From assembly GCF_000214665.1 (NCBI RefSeq), contig NC_015572.1, positions 4,030,001 to 4,094,000 on the forward strand: a DNA stretch of 64,000 nucleotides, given 5' to 3'. Positions 1-7,784 of the stretch are shown piece by piece; within the stretch, counting starts at the first letter, position 1, and each line of letters begins with the position of its first letter. This DNA comes from Methylomonas methanica MC09. GTDB lineage: Bacteria; Pseudomonadota; Gammaproteobacteria; Methylococcales; Methylomonadaceae. Both the position numbers and the translations under genes were made by a program. The notes under the pieces are model-generated. The model saw nothing but the letters and a program-made list of their open reading frames with translations. It was not told the origin of the DNA and ran no database searches.

Positions 1-50
1 GATGGCGCCAGCCTGGAGATGATCTGGCTTAAACCGGACGTAACAGATTG

Positions 51-209
51 GTAGTCGGCCAGGGTTTGGCCGTTGGCGATGTGTTTGACGCCTTTGAGCC
101 GGTTGGCGTTGTCCAGGCCGTAGCCGATGGTGCCGCCGTTGAATGCGTCGGTCCGTTCCAGGCGGCTGGCGGCGTCGTAGTGGTATTGCATCTGGAAGCC
201 GTGGAGGGC
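51..209 (-). pseudogene. RHS/YD-repeat fragment (displaced cassette)
   Basis: This short stretch is a near copy of part of the YD-repeat core found at 8920-9050 and 5000-5130. Read on the minus strand it gives the same YD-repeat residues. It has no start, no complete repeat core and no C-terminal tip, and the homology stops near base 209 at a short palindrome. I read it as the 5' remnant of a further RHS cassette, probably left by recombination between the near-identical RHS copies in this locus. Neither end of the original gene can be defined from the window. Confidence 0.7.
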
Positions 210-230
210 CCGGTGCGTACCCTACCGGGC
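208..230. repeat. Palindrome at an RHS breakpoint
   Basis: The arms GCCCGGT (208-214) and ACCGGGC (224-230) form a perfect 7-bp stem around a 9-nt loop. The element sits where RHS homology ends and overlaps the 3' end of the neighbouring minus-strand gene. It may be a repetitive extragenic element, a terminator stem or a recombination scar. There is no U-run that would make it a clear terminator. Confidence 0.5.
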
Positions 231-1042
231 TACGGGCTAATTGGGTTTATACACGGCACATAGCTCACGCCTTTTAGATTGGCGCTCTGGGCTTTGGCGT
301 AGAGTTCTTGGGAAATAATCACCATTCTCCAAGCGCTGGCGCCGCTGCCAAAATACTGGTTAGACCTGAACATTGCCGCATTCGTAGCAGCAGGGGCAGG
401 CATAAAGCGTCCGGTGAGGGGCAAATATTTCGACCGCCCGCAAACGTCGCAGGTCTCGACCCGCGCATCATCCAAATCATGAAGTTCCACTTGCTCCGTC
501 AGCTCAAGTTGCACCACGGAATCCAACTCCCTGCCGCTCTTATCCAGCACAACCGGTCGGCAGCCGATGCCGAACGGTTCGAAGTCTTCTTGCCAAATCT
601 CGGATTTAACAAAATATTCGTCAAAAATCCAATTCAATTGAAGGATGTTTTTTTGTCCCCAAACCGGCGATTTCTTAAAGCGGAATGGCGCTTTCTGGCG
701 CTTTCCAATACCGCACTTTGGGCAATACTCATCAAGATTGTAAGTTAGTTCTCGATATTCATTGGTATCCGACGGCTCCGGATAGCCGTGATGCCAATTT
801 GGTGTAATCTTCAGATATTTAGCCGCATTGAATTCTTTTTTTGAAAATTCGGCTATCAAGGTATGGCCGCATTGAACTAGGTCAAACGGCTTTAACAGCT
901 CGCTTAGCTCGGGCCATTTTGGATGGTTCTCCGCAATTTTGCAGACGCAAATAAAACCGTCTTTGAATGGGATACCCAACTCGGTAATGATTGTCTTGAT
1001 TTTGCTATCGTAGCGAAAGGTAATTCGGTGAATTATTTTCAT
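230..1042 (-). CDS. Putative immunity protein with two CxxC pairs
   Basis: This is a 270-aa soluble protein that I do not recognise as a named family. It has no signal peptide or membrane segment. Two CxxC pairs are visible (YCPKCG near residue 107 and CDVCG near 198), suggesting a structural zinc site. It begins 42 bp after the natural end of the broken HNH-tip RHS cassette and is on the same strand, the usual position of a cognate immunity gene in RHS/CDI loci. The immunity role is inferred from position only. The C-terminal end runs into a palindrome next to an RHS remnant, so the last residues may not be native. Confidence 0.55.
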   Translation of the reverse strand: MKIIHRITFRYDSKIKTIITELGIPFKDGFICVCKIAENHPKWPELSELLKPFDLVQCGHTLIAEFSKKEFNAAKYLKITPNWHHGYPEPSDTNEYRELTYNLDEYCPKCGIGKRQKAPFRFKKSPVWGQKNILQLNWIFDEYFVKSEIWQEDFEPFGIGCRPVVLDKSGRELDSVVQLELTEQVELHDLDDARVETCDVCGRSKYLPLTGRFMPAPAATNAAMFRSNQYFGSGASAWRMVIISQELYAKAQSANLKGVSYVPCINPISP

Positions 1043-1084
1043 CTTGTGTCAGTCTTTATGCTTCGTTCGGACGGAAGTTAGTCT

Positions 1085-2250
1085 TCATTTTCCGCCTGTA
1101 TATGATGTATAGCCACCACTGGCCGCATTCGCGGAACCTGCGGCGCCGGCAAGGCCTAATGCACTGAGGATTGCCGGACTGCTCTCATAAATCTTTGCGG
1201 CTGCTTTTAATACTGTTTCAGCAGTGGCGCTCTCAGTTCCGGCCCCATACCCAATTTCACTGCGTCAGGCATTGGTAATCGCCTGATGCTCAGCTTTGGG
1301 TAGTGCAACAGAAAGCATTTCTCTAGCCTTAACGCCTAAAACATCTGCAAAACGCTTCTCAATCAGATGATGCGCTTCGAGCTCCATTCCTTTAATGGCG
1401 GGGCGCAGCTTACTATAGGCTTGAATACCGAACTGAGTTATTCGAGCTGCCGCGAGGGCGCAAGCTGGTGTTGCCGGGCCACATAATCCCAACGGATCCA
1501 CCGCCATAATCGGATTCCCCCCGAGATAGGCATACAGGTTAAGCCCTCCCTCAAACCCGATCGGGTCCTCGCTGATGAACCTACCGGTATCCGCATCATA
1601 GTACCTGGCCAGCATGTAGTACAAGTTGTTGCCTTCGGCTTGGATGCCCACTTGCCCGGCGTATTGGAACGGCTGCGGGATGGCTTCGGTTTTGGCCATC
1701 AGTTTGCCGTAGGGGTCGTAGGCGTAAGTGTTTACGGTGTGCTGGCTTTGATCGGTTATCGCCACGGTATGGCCGGTGCCGTCGAAGTGGTAGACGTAAA
1801 GCTGGCCGGTTTGAGCGTCGACCATCGCGGTCAGGCCTTGGCCGTAGATGTAGTACCGGGTGATGGTGTTGTTTTGGTCGGCTTCGGCCAGCAGGTTGCC
1901 GGCGGCGTCGTAGATGTATTTTGTTGTTTGGCCGTTTCTTGTCGCCTTGATGCGATTGCCGACGCCGTCGTAGACATACGTGCTGTTGCCTTGGCTGATC
2001 AGCCGGTAGGCGTGGTCGAAAACGAAGGCGGTGGCGTTTTTGCTTTGCAGCTGGCCTTCGTCGTCGTAGCTCAAGGTGGCTGCAGTGGTGCCGGCCAGCC
2101 GGTTTTTGGGGGTGTTGTAGCTATATCCCTGGCTGCCGTTGATCAGTTGTGCCGGCTGCTGCGGTTCTTCGACCAGGGCCTTGATGCGGTTGGCGTTGTC
2201 CAGGCCGTAATCGATGCTGCCGCCGTTGAATGCGTCGGTCTGTTACAGGA
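1085..2250 (-). pseudogene. RHS cassette with HNH-like toxin tip, interrupted by a stop
   Basis: This is the 3' part of an RHS protein: YD repeats, then the RHS core ending in the LYAYLGGNPIMAVDPLGL region, then a unique tip. The tip contains an EAHHLIEKRF motif and a downstream HQ..TNA motif typical of HNH-type polymorphic toxin nucleases. A TGA at 1265-1267 falls where Trp is expected (TNA-W-R), and the frame then stays open for about 59 more codons to a TGA at 1085-1087. The toxin therefore appears to have been lost through a single nonsense change. The 5' part has an in-frame 78-bp deletion relative to the intact copy, between two GGTTG repeats, and no start codon. It shares very high identity with 8216-8800. 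An HNH tip is well supported; current activity is unlikely. Confidence 0.75.
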
Positions 2251-2469
2251 GGCCGGCGTCGTAGGGTATTGCACTTGGAAGCCGTGGAGGGCGCGGTGAG
2301 CAACCTTCCGGACTCGCGACTGCATGCGATCCATGGCATGTTGAAGCAAGATCAGCCGTTCGATAACTCACGGTTTTACGCCATTCCGGCACCCATCATC
2401 GCTGAGCAAAAAACTATGGGATTTTGTTGACTTGGAACAGAGTATCTACTGGACTAGCTCCTTAGTTAT

Positions 2470-2703
2470 TCAAAATAATTTATATAGTAGCGCTGATAAA
2501 TTAAATATCTTTAAGGCTACAAAAAATGCAAGAACCGGCAAAAATAGCCTTAAGTACTTGATCATAAATGGCCATGTTTTCGACAATTTCATATGGATAG
2601 AACTATTTATATTTAATAATTGTTTATATACAAATAATATCCCCAAAAAAAACCAAATAAAAAAAACAAAAAACGAAAATAGTATGATTATCTCATAGTT
2701 CAT
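2470..2703 (-). CDS. Small two-helix membrane protein, candidate immunity protein
   Basis: A 77-aa protein if started at the ATG at 2703 (an upstream in-frame start at 2733 overlaps the preceding RHS cassette). It has two hydrophobic segments, one from about residue 4 to 27 and one around 50-70, separated by a short charged loop. The gene is strikingly AT-rich compared with the flanking RHS sequence. It follows the stop of the RHS cassette at 2708 by a few bases, as expected for a cognate immunity gene. The tip of that cassette is Gly/Ala-rich and hydrophobic, so a membrane-embedded immunity protein against a pore-forming toxin would fit. That pairing is inference. Confidence 0.5.
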   Translation of the reverse strand: MNYEIIILFSFFVFFIWFFLGILFVYKQLLNINSSIHMKLSKTWPFMIKYLRLFLPVLAFFVALKIFNLSALLYKLF

Positions 2704-2707
2704 TAAT

Positions 2708-3505
2708 TCATTTCCCACTATTCGAACTGCCAATGCTTCTCACTGCGCCGGTTATGTCTACACCTGCGGACGCGGTTTCCTTAACTCCAGCATTCATTAA
2801 TCCACCAGTCGCTCTTAGGCCACCAAACAAATCAGCACCCAAATCAACAACCTTTCCTAACTTTTCACCCGCATTACCACCAATCGCTCCTAATACGGAT
2901 TCTGCTACGCCAGGACTATTTGTCCCAAATAGCGCATTTTGAATTCCTATGCCGGCGTTTGCCATACCAAATTCTCCATGCACAGCAGCTGCTAAACCTA
3001 TAGGAAATGCAGTCCCACCTGAACCAACCATTATTCCAATGCCAGCAATTGCCTCACCTGTACTCAGAGTAAAAGCAGCGCTATTAAGTAATAGACTTGG
3101 GACATCAACCTGCCCACTCGGATCGACTAACATAATTGGATTCCCGCCAACATACGCATACAGGTTAAGCCCGCCTTGATGCCCAATCGGGTCTTCGCTG
3201 ATGAACCTGCCGGTGTCCGCATCATAGTACCTTGCTCGCATGTAATACAAGTTATTACCTTCTGCTTGAATCCCCACCTGCCCAGCATATTTAAACGGTT
3301 GCTGTATGGTTTCGGTTTGCGCCATCAGCTTGCCGTAAGGGTCGTAGGCGTAGGTGTTTACGGTGTGCTGGCTTTGATCGGTTATCGCCACGGTATGGCC
3401 GGTGCCGTCGAAGTGGTAAACGTAAAGCTGGCCGGTTTGAGCGTCGACCATCGCGGTCAGGCCTTGGCCGTGGATGTAGTAGCGGGTGATGGTGTTGTTT
3501 TGGCC
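2708..3505 (-). pseudogene. RHS cassette with hydrophobic Gly-rich tip (5'-truncated)
   Basis: This minus-strand open frame covers the last YD repeats and the RHS core, then a unique tip after VDPSGQ. The tip (about 130 aa) is rich in Gly, Ala and hydrophobic residues (for example GEAIAGIGIMVGSGG) and has no nuclease motif, suggesting a membrane-active toxin or a linker to one. RHS homology stops abruptly near 3505 at an 11-bp palindrome, and no start codon lies upstream in frame. It is probably a silent displaced cassette that can recombine with the full-length gene, as known for orphan RHS/CDI tips. The segment 3166-3475 is nearly identical to 4322-4631. Confidence 0.7.
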
Positions 3506-3539
3506 GATAGGATACTGCCGCCAGAAGCATCCTATCGGC
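3503..3539. repeat. 11-bp palindrome at an RHS breakpoint
   Basis: The arms GCCGATAGGAT (3503-3513) and ATCCTATCGGC (3529-3539) form a perfect 11-bp stem with a 15-nt loop. Homology to the RHS core ends exactly here. The right arm and the bases after it (GCATCCTATCGGCGC) recur with one change at 7120-7134, next to the 5' break of the second RHS cassette. This suggests a dispersed extragenic element associated with cassette junctions. Confidence 0.6.
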
Positions 3540-3570
3540 GCGCCTTATCGGGCTTACACGGGCTATCCAA

Positions 3571-3891
3571 TCAAGATGGATCCATTCGAAGGATATGCAT
3601 CACTTCGGCAGGTTTGGTGTAATAGCAGCGAACCATGTGCTCACAGTAATCATCGACAGTTCGAATCACTAACTTGCCTGAACTTAGTTCCTTTAAAGTC
3701 GGCCGATCAGCAACATCGCGAATATCGTAGTCCAATTGATCAAACTCATTAGTCTTGAAGTCAGAGATAAAGCTAGCCTTCAGGTCTATTCCAAATTCAG
3801 AATCGAGAGCGAGTGTGGCGGGATCTACATCGAAGAGGCAAGCAATCCGAGCCAATGCACATTGGCGTATCTTTTCATTTATGGATTCCAT
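3571..3891 (-). CDS. Putative immunity protein (106 aa)
   Basis: A 106-aa acidic soluble protein. Its first half (RIACLFDVDP...LDSEFGIDL) faintly recalls the helix-loop-helix spacing of acyl-carrier-like folds, but the DSL phosphopantetheine motif is absent. I do not recognise a family. It follows the stop of the RHS cassette at 3903 by 11 bp on the same strand, the standard immunity-gene position. Its 3' end lies near the palindrome-bounded junction with the next cassette. The function is inferred from position only. Confidence 0.5.
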   Translation of the reverse strand: MESINEKIRQCALARIACLFDVDPATLALDSEFGIDLKASFISDFKTNEFDQLDYDIRDVADRPTLKELSSGKLVIRTVDDYCEHMVRCYYTKPAEVMHILRMDPS

Positions 3892-3902
3892 CTTATTCCT
3901 CG

Positions 3903-6900
3903 TTATTTACCACTACCAATGGAGTTATCAAAAGATGTAGCATCCCAAGCGGCCTTTCCAATTACACCCAAGTCGTAAAAGCCTTCGAAAACAAGAGCTC
4001 CGGTAGCTGCCCCACCTACAGTAACACCCGTAGCTGTTCGGCCTATTTCTCGCAAAAACCGTTCATCAAGTCGCCCAGACCAGCGACTCAACTGACTTGT
4101 ATATGGATTTAATTCGCTCTTTGGCACACCTAAACCACGTAGTTCACTTTGAACTTTAGGCATAGTTCCAACAGTTTCTGTCGCAACAAGAGTGCCGAGT
4201 GTGACTGATAAGTCGAAACGGTTATTTTCAATTTGATTTGCGAACTGATCAAAGTTAAAACCTAATAACCCACTAGGATCCACCGCCATAATCGGATTCC
4301 CCCTGACATACGCATACAGGTTAAGCCCGCCTTGATGCCCAATCGGGTCTTCGCTGATGAACCTGCCGGTGTCCGCATCATAGTACCTTGCTCGCATGTA
4401 ATACAAGTTATTACCTTCTGCTTGAATCCCCACCTGCCCAGCATATTTAAACGGTTGCTGTATGGTTTCGGTTTGCGCCATCAGCTTGCCGTAAGGGTCG
4501 TAGGCGTAGGTGTTTACGGTGTGCTGGCTTTGATCGGTTATCGCCACGGTATGGCCGGTGCCGTCGAAGTGGTAAACGTAAAGCTGGCCGGTTTGGGCGT
4601 CGACCATGGCGGTGAGGCCTTGGCCGTAGATGTAGTAGCGGGTGATGGTGTTGTTTTGGTCGGCTTCGGCCAACAGGTTGCCGGCGGCATCGTAGACGTA
4701 CTTGGTTACTTGTCCGTTCCGGGTGGCCTTGATGCGATTGCCGACACCGTCGTAGACGTAGCTTTGGTTGCCCTGGCTGATCAGACGATGGGCGGCGTCG
4801 AAGGCGTAGTTGGTGGCGCCGTTGGTTTGCAACTGGCCTTCGCTGTCGTAAGTCAGCACTGTGCTGTTTTGGTTGGTCAGCCGGTTCTTTGGGGTGTTGT
4901 AGCTATATCCCTGGCTGCCGTCGATCAGTTGCGCCGGCCGTTGCGGTTCTTCGACCAGGGCCTTGATGCGGTTGCCGTTGGCGTCCAGCGTGTATTGATA
5001 GTCGGCCAGGGTTTGGCCGTTGGCGGTGTGTTTGACGCCTTTGAGCCGGTTGGCGTTGTCCAGGCCGTAGCCGATGGTTCCGCCGTTGAATGCGTCGGTC
5101 TGTTCCAGGCGGCCGGCGGCGTCGTAGTGGTAGGTCGCGGTGGGCGTGCCGGCCAGCCAGTCGATGCGCACGGTTTTTAAGCGGTCGGCGGCGTCGTAAC
5201 CGTAGGTTACGCTACGGTTAGCGCCCGGATAGATCACTGTTTTCAGGCGGCCGGCCGGGTCGTATTGGTAGCCGACGCTAAAGCCGTGCGGATCGGTATG
5301 GCTTTCCAACCGGTTCAGTGCGTCATAGGTGTTGGCGGTCGTCCCGCTGGGATCGGTCATGGTTTTCAGGTTGTCGCGGCTGTCGTAGTTGAAGACGACT
5401 TGGCTTGAATCCTGATAGGTGATGCGTTTGAGTTTGCCGGTGGTGGTATAGGCCAGCGTGGTGGTGTGGCCGTTGCGGTCGGTTTGGCTGTGAATCCGGC
5501 CGGCGTCGTCGTATGTCGCGAGCCTTTTTTTGCCGAGCGGGTCGGTTTGCTCTTTCAGTAAGCCCCGTTTGTCGTAGACATCGAAGGTTGTGGCGGCGCC
5601 GGTCCGGTCGGTCAGTTGCCCGAGTTGGCCGATGGCGTTGTAATCGGTGTTGACCACGGGGTATGCCCCGGTCTTTTGCGTGTCGAGCCAGCCGAAGGCG
5701 TCGTAGACGTAATCGGTTCGGGCTTGGCGGGCGTCGATTTGGTATTGAATCCGGCCGTTCGGATAGTAGCCGGTCGTGGTTTGGATGGGCTGCCCGTTTT
5801 CATCGTGTTCGCCGTTGCGGTACCGGATCGGGTGGTGTTCGGCGTCGTAGTCGATCTCGGCGGCGTGTGTCAGCGCGTCGATGACTTTGGCCAAGCGCAT
5901 CTGGCCGTCGTATTGGAATTCGGTCGGCTGGTTCAGGGCGTTCCAGCTAAAGCGCAGGTTGTTGTCGCCGTCGTAGCTTCGAAGGCTGCTATGGCCGAGG
6001 GCGTCGGTCTGTTTGACTGTCTGGCCCTGGCCGTCGTATTCGGCCGAACGTTTCTCGCCCAAGGCGTTTTCTGTGGCGACGGTGCGGCCGGCGGCGTCGT
6101 AGTAATACGTCGTGCGGTGGCCGAGCGGGTCTTCTTCGCTGGAGGACAAACCGGTGTAGTGCAGTTTATAGACGGCCGTGGTGTTATTGTCGCGCGGGGC
6201 GGTTTGTTGGATGACCCGGGCATGCTCGTCGTAGATGTTGTCGACGATAACGGCGTTGACCGGGTCGGTGACGGTCAGAATTTGGTGCAGGCCGTCGTAG
6301 CCGTATTGCCACAGCTTGTTTTCGGCATCGCGATATTCACTGAGATCGCCGGTCGCGGCATTATAGGTATAACTGACGCTGCGCCCCTGGTTGTCGGCTA
6401 CCTGGTCGAGCTTGCCGCCGGTATAGCTTAGGGTCAGGCTGCGGTTGTAGGCGTCCTTGACTTGGGTCAGCAGATCGTCGGTATAGGTAAAACTCAGCAC
6501 GTTACCGTCGACGTCCGTCAGGCTTTGGATACGGTTGTCTGCGCCGAAAGCCAGTACCGTGCCGAAGCGTTCGTTGAGTTGGTAGGTGCCGTCGGCATTC
6601 TTGATCAACCGGGTGGTGACGCCGGGCGGGGCGACGTAGCTGCCGTCTGGCAGTTGGCGGTAGCTCAGGGCCCTGTCGCCCAGTTGTACGCTGACGGATT
6701 TATCCTGCAGTTGTTCGACGGCCCAGTGCGCCACCAGGGCGCCGACGGTCCAGTCTTGTAACGACGGCTGTAGCGGCGCCATCAGATCAAGCGTGGCGTA
6801 GGCTGCCACGATGAGCGCGGCGGCATCTTGCGGGGTACGCAGGCCGAGAGCGGTTTTGACGTCGCTATGCTTATTCAGGCGGATGTTATAACTATGGTTC

Positions 6901-7031
6901 CAGCCTTTGCCAAGGCCGGCCGCGCCTTGATTGACCTGTTGGCTGTTGTAGCTGCGAGCAAAGCTCAGGCCGCGCGGGCCGCCGCCCAGGCTGAGATCGA
7001 CTGCCTGATTCAGATAAGCGCCGCTGCCCAA
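3903..7031 (-). CDS. RHS repeat protein lacking the N-terminal secretion part
   Basis: A 1042-aa YD-repeat protein. From the start of the repeats to the RHS core it is nearly identical to residues of the full-length neighbour (4880-7076 matches 8801-10997). The tip differs after VDPSGL: about 125 aa with FANQIENNRFDLSV, a Gly/Ala stretch (TATGVTVGGAATGALVF) and no catalytic motif I can name. RHS homology extends in frame about 50 bp further upstream, to 7078-7084, but that extension has no ATG or GTG and is closed by a TAG. Translation would have to start at the TTG at 7031. No signal peptide is present. It is probably a displaced cassette acting as a reservoir of a second toxin tip, with its immunity gene at 3571-3891. 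Confidence 0.75.
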   Translation of the reverse strand: MGSGAYLNQAVDLSLGGGPRGLSFARSYNSQQVNQGAAGLGKGWNHSYNIRLNKHSDVKTALGLRTPQDAAALIVAAYATLDLMAPLQPSLQDWTVGALVAHWAVEQLQDKSVSVQLGDRALSYRQLPDGSYVAPPGVTTRLIKNADGTYQLNERFGTVLAFGADNRIQSLTDVDGNVLSFTYTDDLLTQVKDAYNRSLTLSYTGGKLDQVADNQGRSVSYTYNAATGDLSEYRDAENKLWQYGYDGLHQILTVTDPVNAVIVDNIYDEHARVIQQTAPRDNNTTAVYKLHYTGLSSSEEDPLGHRTTYYYDAAGRTVATENALGEKRSAEYDGQGQTVKQTDALGHSSLRSYDGDNNLRFSWNALNQPTEFQYDGQMRLAKVIDALTHAAEIDYDAEHHPIRYRNGEHDENGQPIQTTTGYYPNGRIQYQIDARQARTDYVYDAFGWLDTQKTGAYPVVNTDYNAIGQLGQLTDRTGAATTFDVYDKRGLLKEQTDPLGKKRLATYDDAGRIHSQTDRNGHTTTLAYTTTGKLKRITYQDSSQVVFNYDSRDNLKTMTDPSGTTANTYDALNRLESHTDPHGFSVGYQYDPAGRLKTVIYPGANRSVTYGYDAADRLKTVRIDWLAGTPTATYHYDAAGRLEQTDAFNGGTIGYGLDNANRLKGVKHTANGQTLADYQYTLDANGNRIKALVEEPQRPAQLIDGSQGYSYNTPKNRLTNQNSTVLTYDSEGQLQTNGATNYAFDAAHRLISQGNQSYVYDGVGNRIKATRNGQVTKYVYDAAGNLLAEADQNNTITRYYIYGQGLTAMVDAQTGQLYVYHFDGTGHTVAITDQSQHTVNTYAYDPYGKLMAQTETIQQPFKYAGQVGIQAEGNNLYYMRARYYDADTGRFISEDPIGHQGGLNLYAYVRGNPIMAVDPSGLLGFNFDQFANQIENNRFDLSVTLGTLVATETVGTMPKVQSELRGLGVPKSELNPYTSQLSRWSGRLDERFLREIGRTATGVTVGGAATGALVFEGFYDLGVIGKAAWDATSFDNSIGSGK

Positions 7032-7076
7032 ATCGACCAGGTCGACGCCTTTGGGCGTGGAGACGTTGGCGGGAGT
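4880..7076. repeat. Long direct repeat, RHS copy 2 (partner at 8801-10997)
   Basis: About 2.2 kb here is almost identical, base for base, to 8801-10997, with a constant offset of 3921 bp. Differences seen are a handful of scattered substitutions near the 5' end of the RHS core. Such a repeat in direct orientation should allow deletion or exchange of the intervening tip and immunity genes by homologous recombination. It is also a likely place for assembly error. Confidence 0.85.
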
Positions 7077-7394
7077 ATAGAGAAAATCACAACAATCGCT
7101 ACCGATGCGCCTGACGGCTGCATCCTATCAGCGCACGTTATCGCGTTATCCATACAGGCATGTTTTTCATGATTGTTTCTATTCGACTGTCAAAATTAGG
7201 GTCAAATACAACTGCAACAATTTTTCGATTTAAAATTTGCGGTGTACCGTTCATGCCCCCCCTCTGTACCACGTCCTTGGGGCAAAGGAGATATTGGAAG
7301 GACCGTAGGGCGTTTTCGCGCTAGTAAAACGCCGGGTGGTTTCGAGGTTTTGGCGGATTGTCGCTACCGCTCCGAATCCGCCTTACGGCCTTGG
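7032..7394. other. Intergenic region with repeat scar and two stem-loops
   Basis: This gap holds the 5' tail of RHS homology (7032-7084), then a GCATCCTATCAGCGC element (7120-7134) matching the palindrome-associated repeat at 3528. Two tandem stem-loops follow: GGCGTTTT/AAAACGCC (7309-7316 and 7326-7333) and GGCGGATT/AATCCGCC (7352-7359 and 7375-7382). The stem-loops may be dispersed extragenic palindromes, or may end transcription of the immunity gene at 7395-7775. No gene is seen. Confidence 0.55.
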
Positions 7395-7775
7395 CTATCC
7401 TGTCACAACTCTTTTGCATAGGGCTATCAATTCACAACCATATGATGGAGAAATATGAAATACAACAAGCTCCTGACTATTTATTTTTTCTTTAATCTTT
7501 AATAAATAATCCGGTGGGTCATTTTTTTCTGCATCATTCAATTCAAAAAGTTTATTTAAAAAAACAGTGCATTTCGAAGAATCATTTATAACATCAGCAG
7601 AAAGAATTGTATTTCCCTCTTTCAAGGAGTTACACAGCATTCTCTCGATACCATCAAGAATAACTAAAAATACAGTCTCATCAACCAACTTAAATAACAA
7701 CTCAACAAAATTATTCTTTAACTCAACTTTTAAAAGTTGCGCATCATGAATAATACTAAAATCAACATTATGCAT
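7395..7775 (-). CDS. Putative immunity protein (126 aa)
   Basis: A 126-aa soluble protein, AT-rich, with no signal peptide or membrane segment. Its sequence does not match a family I can name. It starts 9 bp after the stop of the full-length RHS protein and is co-oriented, so it is most simply the immunity partner of the tip carried by that protein. The base-composition shift relative to the RHS core is typical of horizontally exchanged tip/immunity pairs. The function is inferred from context. Confidence 0.55.
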   Translation of the reverse strand: MHNVDFSIIHDAQLLKVELKNNFVELLFKLVDETVFLVILDGIERMLCNSLKEGNTILSADVINDSSKCTVFLNKLFELNDAEKNDPPDYLLKIKEKINSQELVVFHISPSYGCELIALCKRVVTG

Positions 7776-7784
7776 AGCTATTTC

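Noticed and set aside
3166..4631. Possible CRISPR-like or tandem repeat from the repeated blocks at 3166-3475 and 4322-4631
   Set aside because: The blocks are long near-identical coding segments of the RHS core, not short spaced repeats; no CRISPR array or cas gene is visible in the window.
5616..6431. Long plus-strand open frames antisense to the RHS genes (also 9537-10352, 4332-5180, 8343-9101)
   Set aside because: They mirror the repetitive YD-repeat codons, recur identically with the RHS duplication, and are rich in Val/Gly/Ala without motifs; they are shadows of the real minus-strand genes.
7309..7382. Rho-independent terminator for the RHS/immunity unit
   Set aside because: The two stem-loops lack a following U-run on either strand, so they are recorded as extragenic palindromes rather than terminators.
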